This document shows positions 11,207-21,448 of a DNA stretch of 32,914 nt, piece by piece. A program made the translations under genes and the position numbers. Source of the DNA: Nitrincola sp. (lineage in GTDB: Bacteria > Pseudomonadota > Gammaproteobacteria > Pseudomonadales > Balneatricaceae); assembly GCA_021208565.1 (NCBI GenBank), contig JAJOJN010000033.1, positions 1-32,914 on the forward strand. Reading direction: 5' to 3'. The stretch's first letter is position 1; each line of letters opens with the position of its first letter. Below the pieces are notes generated by a model. That model was given only the letters and a program-made list of their open reading frames with translations, ran no database searches and had not been told where the DNA came from.

Positions 11207-11408
11207 TCACAGATCCATGAGGTAAACAATTAGGTTTTTTATCAAAAACACACCTAAACCTAACCCCAATGCTAAGAAAAGAATGAAGGTACCGAATTCC
11301 CTGCTTTGGATTTTTTGGCTAGATCATAGATGATGAAAAAGAATGAACCCAGCGAAAACAAACTAAGCCAATGTTAAGAGCAATCGCTTCGATTTCGGCT
11401 AAACGCAT
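11207..11408 (-). CDS. DUF2788 small membrane protein, two frameshifts
   Basis: No single frame spans this gene, but three adjacent frames together encode a 67-residue protein. It starts MRLAEIEAIALNIGLV, continues FFFIIYDLAKKSKAG, and ends FGTFILFLALGLGLG...IKNLIVYLMDL. This matches the DUF2788 layout: two membrane helices flanking a conserved YDLAK-x-SKAG loop. One base appears lost near 11370 (a GTTTG run on the minus strand) and one near 11300 (GGGAATTC). Adding both bases gives a whole number of codons from the ATG at 11408 to the stop at 11207. The function is unknown. It lies 56 bases upstream of lemA. Confidence 0.75.
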
Positions 11409-11495
11409 GTAAAAACCCCTGAATCAGACAGCCTAATAGATGAACAGAGTCAGATTCTGATGTAAATCTGCCGTTGTTCGATGAAATGGCAGATG

Positions 11496-11501
11496 ATTAT
11501 A
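11496..11501 (-). promoter_or_regulatory. Candidate -10 element upstream of the DUF2788-LemA-GIDE genes
   Basis: A perfect TATAAT on the minus strand sits about 88 bases upstream of the DUF2788 start, in the short gap behind the GGDEF-EAL gene. No strong -35 hexamer is visible. Just downstream is a small inverted repeat, ATCTGCC (11466-11472) with GGCAGAT (11488-11494), which could form a leader hairpin. Confidence 0.35.
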
Positions 11502-11538
11502 CTACATAAACGGGGTCTGTAGATTCAGATGGGATAGA

Positions 11539-14500
11539 TCATTGTTTAGGATGATATGTCTCTAGCCAAGCAATAAATGCGTTTGCAGGAACAGTTTGCA
11601 GAAAAGATAACCCTGTAGGTATTCGCAACCCATTTGCACCAAAAGCTCTCTTTGTTCAGTTGTTTCAACACCTTCTGCAATCAATCGAAGTTTTAAGCTG
11701 CGTGCCATAGAGATAATGGCCTCGACAAGCAGGATATCTTCACTATCGCAAGTCATCTCACTGATGAACTCTCGATCAATTTTTAGCATATTGATAGGAA
11801 AACGCTTAAGGTAACTGAGTGCCGAATAACCTGTGCCAAAATCATCAATCGCAAGGTGCACCCCAAGGTCGCTAAAGGATTTCAACCAGTCGACGGTTTT
11901 GTTGCTGTTATCGAGTAGCATCCCTTCAGTGATTTCTAACACCAGTTCATTGGCTGGAAACCCGATCTCCTTTAGTGTTGCGGCCAGTGATTGTGCGTCT
12001 AACCCTAAATCTCGTTGACGACCCGAGATGTTTACGGAGAGGTACAGTTTTAATCCCTGTTGACGCCAGAGATTAACCTGTCGGCAGGCGGTTTCGATTA
12101 CCCACTGACCGATAGGGCCGATCAATCCGGTATCTTCCGCTAGGGGAGATAAATTTATCGGGTGGTACCATCCCAAGCCTAGGGTGATGCCATCGAAGTA
12201 AGGCTTCAACCCCAGTGACGCGTCCGGTCGCGGCTCTGACCAGCGGTTGATAGTAAATCTCTAATTGATTCTTTTCTAGGGCAAGACGCAGATCCTGTTC
12301 CATCTCCATCAGTATGTTGGCCTGCTCTTGCAGACTGCCTGTGAAAAATTGGAAACGGTTGCGGCCTGTTTGTTTAGCGCGATACATGGCTAAATCGGCA
12401 TTTCTAAGCAAGGTGTCAGGATCATCAGACTCACCAGGGAACATGGTTAATCCGATACTGGCACCGATAATGATTTCTCTACCCGCTAAGGTAAAAGGCT
12501 CTGAAAGACGCTTAATAATTTTCTCTGCCACCAGAGACGCTTCACGTTCAGAGATAATGTTGTGAAGAAGGATAACAAACTCATCTCCCCCAAAGCGTGC
12601 AATGGTATCGCTCTCTCTGACACATTGGCTTAATCTCTTGGCCACCTGAGTCAGGAGTTCGTCTCCATATTCATGCCCTAAGGTATCATTAACGTACTTA
12701 AATCGATCGAGATCGATAAAGAGCACAGAGATGGTTTGATTATCCCGCTGAGCAGTATGTATGGCGACTTCTAGACGGTCGAGTAATAGATTTCGGTTGG
12801 GGAGCTGTGTTAAAGCATCATAGTAGGCTTGATGGCGGATATGTGCTTCAGCCTCTTTGCGACTGGTGATGTCAGAAAAGACAGAGACAAACTCAGTGAT
12901 TTGACCTTCTTCGTCCCTAAGTGCAGTGATCGATAGCCACTCCGGATAAACACTACCGTTTTTACGGCGATTCCAGATTTCACCAGACCAAGTGTCATGC
13001 TCGTTAAGTGCATCCCATAGAGTTTGATAGAACTGGCGATCATGTCGGCCGGAACTGAGCATATTGGGGTTTTTGCCTTTTACTTCTTCTGCAGAGTAAC
13101 CCGTTATGCGCTCAAAGGCTCGGTTAACGATTTTAATTAAACCGCGTTGATCAGCAATCATAATCGCTTCATTACTGGTTTCGAAAACGGCTGCCACCAT
13201 ACGTAACTGTTCTTCGGCATTTAGTCTTTCAGTGATATCTTCTTTCACCGCAATAAAATGGCTAATTTCGCCTGATCATTTCGTAATGGAGAGATAGAGG
13301 TTGAATCCCAAAACAGGGTGCCATCTTTTTTGCGATTCAAAAGTTGTCCAGACCAAGTCTTTCCTTCACGTAAGAGGCTCCACATGTCAATAAAGGTATT
13401 GGCTGGCATTTCACCCGATTTTAAGATGCTGTTGTTCTGTCCTAGGAGTTCTTCCGACGAGTAGCCGGTCATCTCAGATAATTTAGGGTTGATGTATTCA
13501 ATGACACCGAAAGTATCCGTTATCATCACGGCAGTAGGGCTTTGTTCTAAAGCTCTGCCTAATTGTCTCAAGCGTAAATGAGCATGTTGTGTCTCAGTAA
13601 TATTGGTTCTAACACTGGCAATGCCCCCTTCAGCCGTTGGATTGTTGCTGGCTTGATACCAGCGACCGTCAGGTGTGTGTTCTAAATAGTTCTGAGTGGT
13701 ATCTAAGGATAAAGAGATTTCTGTCGAAGTGGTCACCCCCTTTTCTTTATTAAACTGTTGCTGCGTTTGCCAGTCCAAAGTGCTTAGGTTGTTTAACCAG
13801 GGGTAAAAGGATAGCCAGCGCTGGTTGAATAACACCAATTTGCCGTCTTTATCAAACAGTGCAAAAGCCTCCGAAAGACTATTCACTGCGTCTTGAAGGC
13901 GTGTTCTGGCTTGTTCTGATTTAATGTTAAGTTGCTGTAACCGATTATACATCCCACCCAGTAATAGCATCAGTAAGATACTGAGCAAGAGTAGCGTGAG
14001 GGTAAAGGCTTCAGCATGTCGTGATTGCTTATGATAGTGATCTTGGTAACTCTTTTCTAATTGGCGCAGTAAATGATTGGTATCGATTAAATTAAAAGCA
14101 TCGCGGTATTGGTGTAAGCGGTTTAAATGCCCCAAATTTTGATTGGCTTGAGCTGCAAATGAACTCAGAGCAGGATGATCATCTTCGAGTGTTAATTGAA
14201 AATAATCTACTTGAATGTAGAGTTCCGTCAAAATGCTAGGGTCGGGGAAAAGATGATAACGAAACAATTGACTCATCAAACGCGCGGCATCGTCGCGTTG
14301 TGGATGGTTGTCATCACGTAGTTCTTGAACCAAATTGGGCATAAAAAGTAATGCGTTGCGAATGAGTGCAGCGTAAAGCTTAATTTCTTCAGTTAATGCC
14401 GCTTTTTCGGTTTGGGCGAGATGATATTGAGTGAGCCATTCAGACGAGACAGAGTCTAGTCCTTGATAAAAGGCACCCTCTTTATTCAGGAGTGTTTGTA

Positions 14501-14738
14501 GCAGGTGATTCACTGACCTTCTAAGGCTGACCTGGGTGTCATATTGATTTTGAACACCTGTTGCGATGAGTAAGACTTGCTCATCCAGCTTGGCATCTAA
14601 CTCACGTAGTTGTAAAAATTTATCCAATCGCTGCGTGTGTTCAGATAGTCCAATGGAGCGTGTTTGCAAAAATAACACAACCAAAACAGAGACAGTTAAC
14701 ATTAACAAGAGGGTAAAAGGTCGCATCAACATACTCAT
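11539..14738 (-). CDS. DAHL-PAS-PAS-PAS-GGDEF-EAL membrane c-di-GMP enzyme, three frameshifts
   Basis: Rejoined length is about 1066 residues. In order: a membrane helix (about 6-25), an all-helical periplasmic region resembling the DAHL sensor domain (about 26-243), a second membrane helix (about 245-266), three PAS domains (about 285-640), GGDEF (about 650-810) and EAL (about 820-1060). GGDEF is intact with an inhibitory RESD site five residues before it. EAL motifs EALLR, EITEG, DDFGTG, LKID and AEGVE are present, so both synthesis and hydrolysis of c-di-GMP are possible. Breaks: a missing C at 13271-13272, an extra base near 12147, and a missing base near 11594 that moves the stop to 11539. 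The start overlaps the cytochrome gene's stop as TAATG. Confidence 0.88.
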
Positions 14739-15696
14739 TAAGGAGTGTCCTTTGCTAAATCAAGTTGATTTAAGCGTGGGTGGACACCGACTAATGAGTG
14801 GATAAAGGCTGATATATACTCAACATCCTGAGTAGGAATCTCTCTTCCCAATTGAAACCGTCCCATCATAACAATAGCTTCTTCAAGCGAAGCCGCACTG
14901 GCGTCGTGAAAAAAGAAGGTTTTTAAGGCCGCTGTTCTTAAGTTAGGTACTTTAAAGACATAACGATGACTTGGATTTCCCGTCACATTGTAACGACCTA
15001 AATCGGCTTGCGAGATGGCATCACCTTTTAGTTCAAAATAGTTTTCGAGTGACCCCATTCGCGCGAACATGTTACCGCCAACATTCGCCCCTTGATGACA
15101 ACTAATGCATCCGTAACTTCTAAACAGATCATAGCCTTTCAATTGCTGAGACGTGATGGCGGCATGATCACCGGCTAGCCATCGATCAAAAGGTGAGTCA
15201 GTCAGCAATAGGGTTTCTTGGAACGCCACCAGAGCCGAGCGAATATTTTCAGCGGTAATGCCATCAGAAAATTGCCGGTTGAAACGAGCAGTCATTTCTG
15301 GATCAGCAGAGAGTTTTGCAATGATAGTGGGCCAATCACTGGCCATTTCGACGCTATCATGAATAGGGCCATCGACCTGTTCACGCAGGTCAGCGGCTCG
15401 ACCATCCCAAAATTGCGCAAGATTTAATGCACTGTTGTAGATGCTGGGTGACTTAACACGCCCTAATGCTCCTCCTACACCTACTGAGAGTGGTCTATTA
15501 TCAGCGCCATGAGTAGCTAAATCATGGCAGCTCGCACAACTGATGGTATTGTCAGCCGACAGTCGCGTGTCATGAAAAAGTGCATCACCTAACTCAACTA
15601 AAGCAGGTGGTTGTGCTGAGGGCTGAGGTACGGGGAGAATGGGTTGATTTAGCCGCTACTCTAGGGCTTGAAAAAAAGACAACAAAAAAACAGCAT
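14738..15696 (-). CDS. Di-haem cytochrome c peroxidase-like (CcpA/MauG family) protein, broken N-terminus
   Basis: One open frame runs from 15655 to the stop at 14738. It contains two c-type haem sites, CASCH and CISCH, and the family blocks ELGDALFHDTRLSADNTISC, FWDGRAADL and VPNLRTAALKTFFFHD. The protein should be periplasmic and reduce peroxide with electrons from small cytochromes. The N-terminus is damaged: an in-frame TAG lies at 15656-15658. A plausible hydrophobic signal starts at the ATG at 15696 in another frame, separated by two seven-A runs (15671-15677 and 15684-15690) likely to hold indels. The exact start is unresolved. Its stop overlaps the start of the DAHL-GGDEF-EAL gene by one base. 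Confidence 0.82.
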
Positions 15697-15873
15697 CAAA
15701 CTAAGATGCAAGACGTAGAAAGACTGTTTTCTTGACTTAACGACTTTGTTCACAGTGATTGTAATCGACCTACTTTACCAAGGGTAATCATTGAACTTCT
15801 AGATAATAAATTCAACTGCCGTGATGTCGACACTTGTTAAATATCAATAAAAATAGCAAAAAATTCAATATAA

Positions 15874-17607
15874 CTAGTGTAGTTCATGAGCTTTACGATA
15901 CCTACCTTGATAGTCGAAGATTTTATCTTCCACCTTCCAAAAATGTTTTTTTCTGTTTAGCTATCACAAAGTCTGGATGTTTAAATTGGTGAGATTGCTT
16001 AATAATCATGTCAAGCGTTGTGTCTTGATAAGTGCCTTGAAGGTATCGACGACCAAACTGATGCTTAAAAATTGAGCGTTGACCTTTGTTTTCCATATCA
16101 AAAAACTCTTTCAGAGTGTCACCTTCTTCATCATGGTAGGTAATCACTAAAGTGGAAGCTTGTTGCTCGAAAGTCATGCCAGCACAGCGCATCACTTTGC
16201 AGTTCTTGAGCGAAAGTGCTTGTTTGAGTAGATCATCAGGATCGATCAATAGCTTGTTACATTTTTCACAACGCCTCGCCGCAATATCATTCTCATGCTG
16301 ACAATAGCGACACTCTTTAAATTGAAAACGGAAGTCACATTGCTTAGGTGGCGTTGACTCCTCATCAAGGCCGTGACAACGGCGACCAAAGTGTTCGGTA
16401 ACATGGCCATCATGATCTACTCTTCCCCAAAACAGATTGGCAAATTGGCACTTAGGGCAAAACACCTGAACGGGAACGGTATCCGCAGCGGGTTTAGGTG
16501 AGCCAACTTCGGGGCTATAGAGATTAAAGCCATTCGCTGCGTAATCAATAATTAAGCAATCTTTTTTATCTGGGTATAGGCGTAATCCACGACCGGCTAT
16601 CTGTTGATAAAGGCTGACGGATTGAGTGGGGCGTAAAATGGCGATTAGATCTACATGGGGGGCATCGAAGCTGTGGTCAAAACAGAGACATTAACCAGAA
16701 ACTTGATCTTTTGACGTTTAAAATCCTCAATCAGTTGCTGGCGCTCTGTGGCGGGTGTTGTTGCGGTGATTAAGGCAGAAGCGTTTTCGGGTAAATATCG
16801 AAGAATCTCTTGTGCATGCTCAACGCTAGCGGCAAACATCATGACACCCTTTCTTGTGGCGGCCAGCTGAATCACCTCTTCAGTGATGGCTTGCGTCACA
16901 CGTGGATATTTGGTCAGCAGTTGATTGACAGCCGACTTAGAGTGCTCTGAATCTGAAAAATCCACAGATGAAAAATCGTAGTGATGAAGCGCTGCGTCAA
17001 TGCATAGAGGTGTTGTTAAGTAACCCTCTCGAATAAGTTGACTGAGTGGCAATTCATATATGCAATATTCAAAAGCTGGGCTCAAACTGTCACGGACAAA
17101 GCCCCGATAATCATATCGATAAATCCAACCTTGTCCCAGTCGATAGGGGGTTGCGGTCAGACCCAGTAACTTTAGCGAAGGGTTGTTTGAGCGCAAATGC
17201 TGGATGACCAGTTGATACTGCGTGTCTTTATCGGCATTGACACGATGACATTCATCAATAATCACCAATGAGAAGCGTCCAGAAAAGAGGTGGAGGTTGT
17301 GCGCCATCGATTGAATGCTGGCAAAAGTGATTTGATGATTTGTATCCCGTCGATTAAGCCCTGCTGAAAATATGCCTGCACGCAGTCCCAAGGCTTCATA
17401 CTTGGCATGATTTTGTTCCACGAGTTCTTGCACATGCGTCAAAACGAGCAGGTTACCCTTAGCGAGTCTGGCTAATTCCGCGATCACAAGGCTTTTGCCT
17501 GCCCCTGTAGGAAGGACGATGATGGCGGATGCACGTGAGTGTCTAAAGTGTTGAAGTGTCGCCGTGACTGCCTGTTGTTGATAATTTCGAAGTACAATAG
17601 CGGTCAT
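15874..17607 (-). CDS. radD: RadD-like (YejH) superfamily 2 DNA helicase, two frameshifts
   Basis: The N-terminal helicase core has the nucleotide loop LPTGAGKS, the DEAH-like box IIDECHR and motif III GLTATPYRLG. The second core domain ends with QQIAGRGLRLYP (motif VI). A C-terminal zinc-binding region follows, with CPKC (about residue 380) and CRYC...CEKC pairs. Family knowledge: RadD acts in double-strand break repair and branch processing with RecA and SSB in E. coli. The core breaks at 16670-16671, where a missing C restores [20 protein letters not shown]. A second break is an extra base in the seven-T run at 15946-15952; correcting it gives the ending HFWKVEDKIFDYQGRYRKAH and a stop at 15874. 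The total is 577 residues, close to E. coli RadD. Confidence 0.88.
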
Positions 17608-17671
17608 TATGTGGAATTATCTAATCTATGTGTGCCATATCACTGGCATCGTCAAAAGAATAAGGATCATC

Positions 17672-18189
17672 ATGATAACAGTTGTAAAGGCGGATCTCAC
17701 CCAAGAAGCACACGCCCAAGCGCTCATTTTCTTACTGAATGATTATGCTTGTGACCCAATGGGGAGGGGGGAGCTTTGCCGGATAAGGTTAAAGATCATC
17801 TTGTTCGCTGAACTTTTTAAAAAGACCTTTTTTTTCATAGCTTTATTGCCTTTGATCAAGGGAGCCCCGTCGGATTAATCAATCTAGTTGAAGGCTTTTC
17901 TACCTTTGCCGCTCAACCTTTACTCAACGTTCATGACGTTACGGTGCTTCGGAGTTATCGTGGAAAAGGAGTGGCTAGTCTCTTATTTAAAGCTGCCGAA
18001 GCATTAGCGGTTGAGTTAGGTTGTATAAAGATGACACTTGAAGTCTTAGAAGGTAACGAGCCCGCTCGTCGAACCTATGAACGATTCGGCTTTAAACCCT
18101 ATCAGCTAGACCCTAAAGCAGGTATTGCTCAGTTCTGGCAGAAAAAAATGGTTGAATTGGCGCTAAATGTTCTGTTTTTTTCCGAATGA
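17672..18189 (+). CDS. GNAT family N-acetyltransferase, at least three frameshifts
   Basis: The start at 17672 follows AAGGA at six bases. The N-terminal part reads to NDYACDPMG; the C-terminal part, in another frame, carries the acetyl-CoA binding loop RSYRGKGVASLL, then LEVLEGNEPARRTYERFGF and FWQKK. Between them the frame changes about three times: near 17764-17772 (G-rich run; the protein then reads ALPDKVKDHLV), near 17810 (then AELFKK), and in the eight-T run at 17828-17835 (then HSFIAFDQGSPVGLINL). The rejoined product has about 171 residues. The true end may be earlier, since a seven-A run at 18142-18148 precedes the last residues. The substrate is unknown. It diverges from radD. Confidence 0.8.
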
Positions 18190-18256
18190 GATTTGGTATA
18201 GTTTGAAACAGATGAAGGTTGCTGGTTTTAAATCAGCCAGCCCAAGCAGGAGATCT

Positions 18257-18323
18257 CAGCGGGCTTACAGGAAGTAAGTCCGCTGTTTATACGGCACAGG
18301 GAGTTTATCCTTGTGCCGTTTTT
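18257..18323 (+). terminator. Double hairpin with rho-independent terminator after the GNAT gene
   Basis: Two stem-loops stand in tandem. The first (18257-18285) has 12-base arms with one G-U pair around a five-base loop. The second (18291-18319) has 12-base arms with one G-U pair, a five-base loop and five T directly after it, the classic intrinsic terminator form on the plus strand. The second stem overlaps the last codons and stop of convergent luxS. Confidence 0.8.
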
Positions 18324-18827
18324 CCTTCTAAGAAATCTTCACTGAGATAGAGTGTTTCATTACTGTTGATACCCACGCCTCGTGTCACAATATCCTGAGC
18401 AATTCCTTTAGCTTCTTCTAACGAGTGCATGGTGTAGGTGCCACACTGATATTCATTCAGTTCTGGAATGTCGTTCATCGACTTAACTTGAATGACATCT
18501 TGCATGGCTGCTGTCCAAGCGTCGGCAACCTGCTGCTCAGAGGCGTTCCAATCAGGCTCATGTAAAAGCCTGTCCGGCAACCCATGGGTGAAATATCGAT
18601 AATTTCAACGTGATCACTGTTCAGGTGGTCACGCATGAAGCCGGCAAACAGATGCTCCAGTGTATGAATGCCTTTCTCAGACAAGATCTCTTGGTTAGGA
18701 ATACAGAAACGAAGATCGAATACGGTGATGGGATCGCCAGAGGGGGTTTGCATTTTTTTTTTGCGGTTCTAACCGCTGGTGCATGCATACGTGTGTGGTC
18801 GACACGGAAGCTATCTAATAAAGGCAT
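18305..18827 (-). CDS. luxS: S-ribosylhomocysteine lyase (autoinducer-2 synthase) LuxS, two frameshifts
   Basis: LuxS cleaves S-ribosylhomocysteine to homocysteine and DPD, the precursor of AI-2, recycling the methyl cycle. Three frames carry one protein: [20 protein letters not shown], then [16 protein letters not shown] with the metal-binding HTLEH and [17 protein letters not shown], then [12 protein letters not shown], the metal-site QCGTY and the end EGKTAQG. The first break is a ten-T run at 18753-18762 (eight would give RTAKKMQTP). The second is a missing base near 18539-18543. The rejoined length is 173 residues, normal for LuxS. AGGAG sits just before the ATG. The gene is divergent from the signalling operon, with 178 bases between them. 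Confidence 0.95.
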
Positions 18828-18857
18828 GAGAACTCCTGATTGATTTACGGCAAGGAT

Positions 18858-18863
18858 AGTATA
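18858..18863 (-). promoter_or_regulatory. Candidate -10 element for luxS
   Basis: TATACT on the minus strand lies about 30 bases upstream of the luxS ATG in the 178-base divergent gap. The -35 region at 17 bases is poor, so support is modest. I could not pick out a clear promoter for the plus-strand operon in the same gap. Confidence 0.3.
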
Positions 18864-19005
18864 AATCTACTCTAGCATAATACGCATGAGACTAGTCATT
18901 TAGATGTACAGAGTAGCGGCTATGAGTGATTATGATCTATAGTTTACCCTAGAAGTACGCTGGTATTGCCGGTAAAGATAAACTGTTAAATGTGAAGGAC
19001 TCTCT

Positions 19006-20666
19006 ATGCTAACCGATCCGGCAATTAACGATCTGTTAAAAAATCTTGCAAAACTTTATGTGCAACGTTTGCCATCTGAGGCAGATCAGTTAGATGCTTT
19101 AGTCAAATCACTTCCAGATGCCGAAGTGTCACTTGACTGGTTAGAAAAATTACACCATCAACTCCATGGTATTGTCGGTTCTGCGGGTACATTTGGGTTT
19201 CATGAGCTTACTGATAGTGCTCGAAGCGTGGAAACTCATGTCAAAGAGTTGATGTCGATAGCGCCATGCACGCCAGCGTCAGTAGAGAGTCTGCTACAGC
19301 AGCTTCAGCAGTTATCTCAACAATTGAGAGAGATTGTTTACATAGACTCAACGCCTGCTCCAACCTTGATCGATCCTCCTAAATATTACCCTAAACAAAC
19401 ACAGCTTTGGTTGGTGGAAGATGATCCATTGCAAGCCGCTGAAATTTTGCGAGTATTAGACCAATTCAACTATGTTGTCAGATGGTTTGAATCTTTCAGT
19501 GAAGCTGAAAACGCGGCCCTCGAAGAGCGTCCAGATGGTTTAATCATGGATGTCATCTTTAATCGGGAGCAAATCAATGCGACTGATCGTTTAACGAGAG
19601 ATTCCCCTCTGATTCGATTGGGTGTACCGATTATCTTTATTTCTGCCGCAGACTCCTTTAATGCACGTTTAAAAGCAGTGCGTATGGGAGCACTTGGCTA
19701 TATGTTGAAGCCGCTTGATTACCCACGTCTGATTGATCGGCTGGAAGTGGTCTTGGAGCAAGAGCGACAGGTGGCCTATCGAGTTTTAATTGTTGAGGAT
19801 GATGAGCTACAGGCGCAGCACTATGAGGCGATACTGACTGCCGCTGGTATGGTGGTTCAAACCTTAGCCAATCCTTTTGATATCATGGATAAACTATCTG
19901 ATTTCAGGCCCGAACTCGTATTGATGGATATTCACATGCCTGGTTGTTCGGGTGCAGAGTTAGCGGGAATGATCAGAACTTATGAAGAATGGATTAGCTT
20001 ACCCGTGATCTATCTTTCAGCCGAAACTGATTTAGATCAACAGCTTATGGCGATGGGTAGGGGGGGTGATGATTTTATCACGAAAACCATTACCGATAGT
20101 CGTCTAGTGGCTTCGGTTCGGGTCAGGGCGGCAAGATTTAGAAAACTTGATTCCTTAATGTCTAGAGATGGTCTGACAGGTTTGCTCAAGCACTCTCGAA
20201 TCAAAGAAGCATTAGAAGTCGAAGTTGCCCGTTCTGAGCGCAACTCTCTTCCTTTATCTGTTGTGATGTTGGATTTGGATCATTTAAAAATATCAATGAC
20301 ACCCATGGTCACGCCGCTGGAGACCAAGTCATTCGAGCGATCGCCCACCTGTTAAGACATCGACTCCGTAAATCTGATTTGATTGGTCGTTATGGCGGTG
20401 AAGAGTTTGTGGTTATTTTGCCTGATACTAACTCGGAAATTGCTGAAAAGTTAATGACTGATGCTTTAAAACAGTTTAGAGATCTAATCTTTAAATCAGA
20501 GTCGGAAGAGTTTCAGGTTACCTTCAGTGCAGGCATAGCCTCAACAGCTGATCAAGTATCACCCGCTGCTTTACTCGCGGTCGCCGATAAGGCGCTTTAT
20601 CAAGCTAAAGCTGAAGGTCGTAATCGAATTAAGCGCTTCACGCCAAGGAGCCGACTTGATGAGTGA
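19006..20666 (+). CDS. HPt-REC-REC-GGDEF response regulator / diguanylate cyclase, one frameshift
   Basis: The rejoined protein has 553 residues and no membrane helix. The HPt domain (about 5-110) carries the phospho-histidine in LHGIVGSAGTFGF. REC1 (about 129-250) has the acidic pair in VEDD, the acceptor in LIMD and lysine in MLKPLD. REC2 (about 260-375) has LIVEDDE, LVLMDIHMPG and ITKT. The C-terminal GGDEF domain has the active form GRYGGEEF preceded by an inhibitory RKSD site, so it probably makes c-di-GMP under phosphorelay control. The break is the five-A run at 20286-20290; six would restore HLKNINDTHGHAAGD. It is the first gene of the run and overlaps the next gene by eight bases. 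Confidence 0.88.
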
Positions 20667-21448
20667 AAGAGAGAGCAGCTATCAAGTTGATCTGTTATTA
20701 AAGCAACTCGCCGATGCTTTTTTGGCCGATCTTCTTGAGTATTGTGATAAAGCCGAAGCTGATCTCTTATTGCTTGAGCAAAATTTCACATTGAATGTGT
20801 TTAACCGCTTGTTTGGTTTAATCCACAGTATCAAGGGGTCGGGTGGTACACATGGATTTCCGATTATCAGTAGTATTGGCCATCAGTTTGAGTCAGTGCT
20901 GGTTGAGTGGCAAGAAACTCGTTCTAAAAAAAGCCCTGCCCATTTTGCTGAACTATGTTGATTTACTTAGACAAACCACCGCTTATCTTTCGACTGGGGC
21001 AGACCTTGCCCCATTAAAACAGAAGTTAGAACATCTACGCCTTGGTGTGAATCAAACGGCTAAACGTTTGTTGTTAGTCGAATCTTCTAGAATTATGCGC
21101 CAACTCTGTCAAGAAGTCCTTTCTGACCTTGGTGTTCAATTGGATACCTATGATGATGGCCTTAAAGCACTTAACGAATTACTTCATACCCGTTACGACT
21201 GTTTGATTATCGGTAGACAGTTGAACTCGCTTAATGGACCCGCTGTAGTCGCCGCCTTGAGAGAGTCTGACTCAGTGAATAAAAATATTCCGGTCTTGAT
21301 GATTAGTACTGATGAGCGTCAACTCCCTGAGCATTTGAAAATATTAAGATTGTTACCAAGGACGCCCGCATTATCTGACGTTTTAGTGATTGAAATGGAA
21401 AAGTTGATGAAAAAACGTCCTCAGATTGAGGAAAGGTCACTTGGATAA
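20659..21448 (+). CDS. HPt plus pseudo-receiver protein, one frameshift
   Basis: The rejoined protein has 262 residues. The HPt domain (about 1-105) keeps the acceptor histidine in IHSIKGSGGTHGF. The C-terminal domain (about 130-255) has the receiver fold pattern (KRLLLVESSRIMRQ...DTYDDGLKALNELL), but the phosphoacceptor aspartate position reads LIIGRQLN (glycine at 21212-21214), and the acidic pair and conserved lysine are also missing. So HPt can probably be phosphorylated while the receiver cannot. One extra A in the run at 20926-20932 breaks the frame; correcting it reads SKKALPILLNYVDLLRQ. I use the ATG at 20659 with AAGGAG eight bases upstream; it overlaps the previous gene's stop. Confidence 0.82.

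Noticed and set aside
15697..15873. Possible small gene or RNA between radD and the cytochrome gene
   Set aside because: The 177 bases are AT-rich with no convincing start, ribosome binding site or stable stem; they probably hold the cytochrome promoter.
18753..18762. Ten-A run (minus strand) in luxS as a slippery site or phase-variation tract
   Set aside because: LuxS is a small conserved enzyme and the rest of the gene has another indel; homopolymer miscounting explains both. I keep it only as an error site.
20843..21448. A separate receiver-only gene starting at 20843
   Set aside because: The first part of that frame is an alternative reading of the HPt domain; correcting the A run at 20926-20932 joins both parts into one protein.
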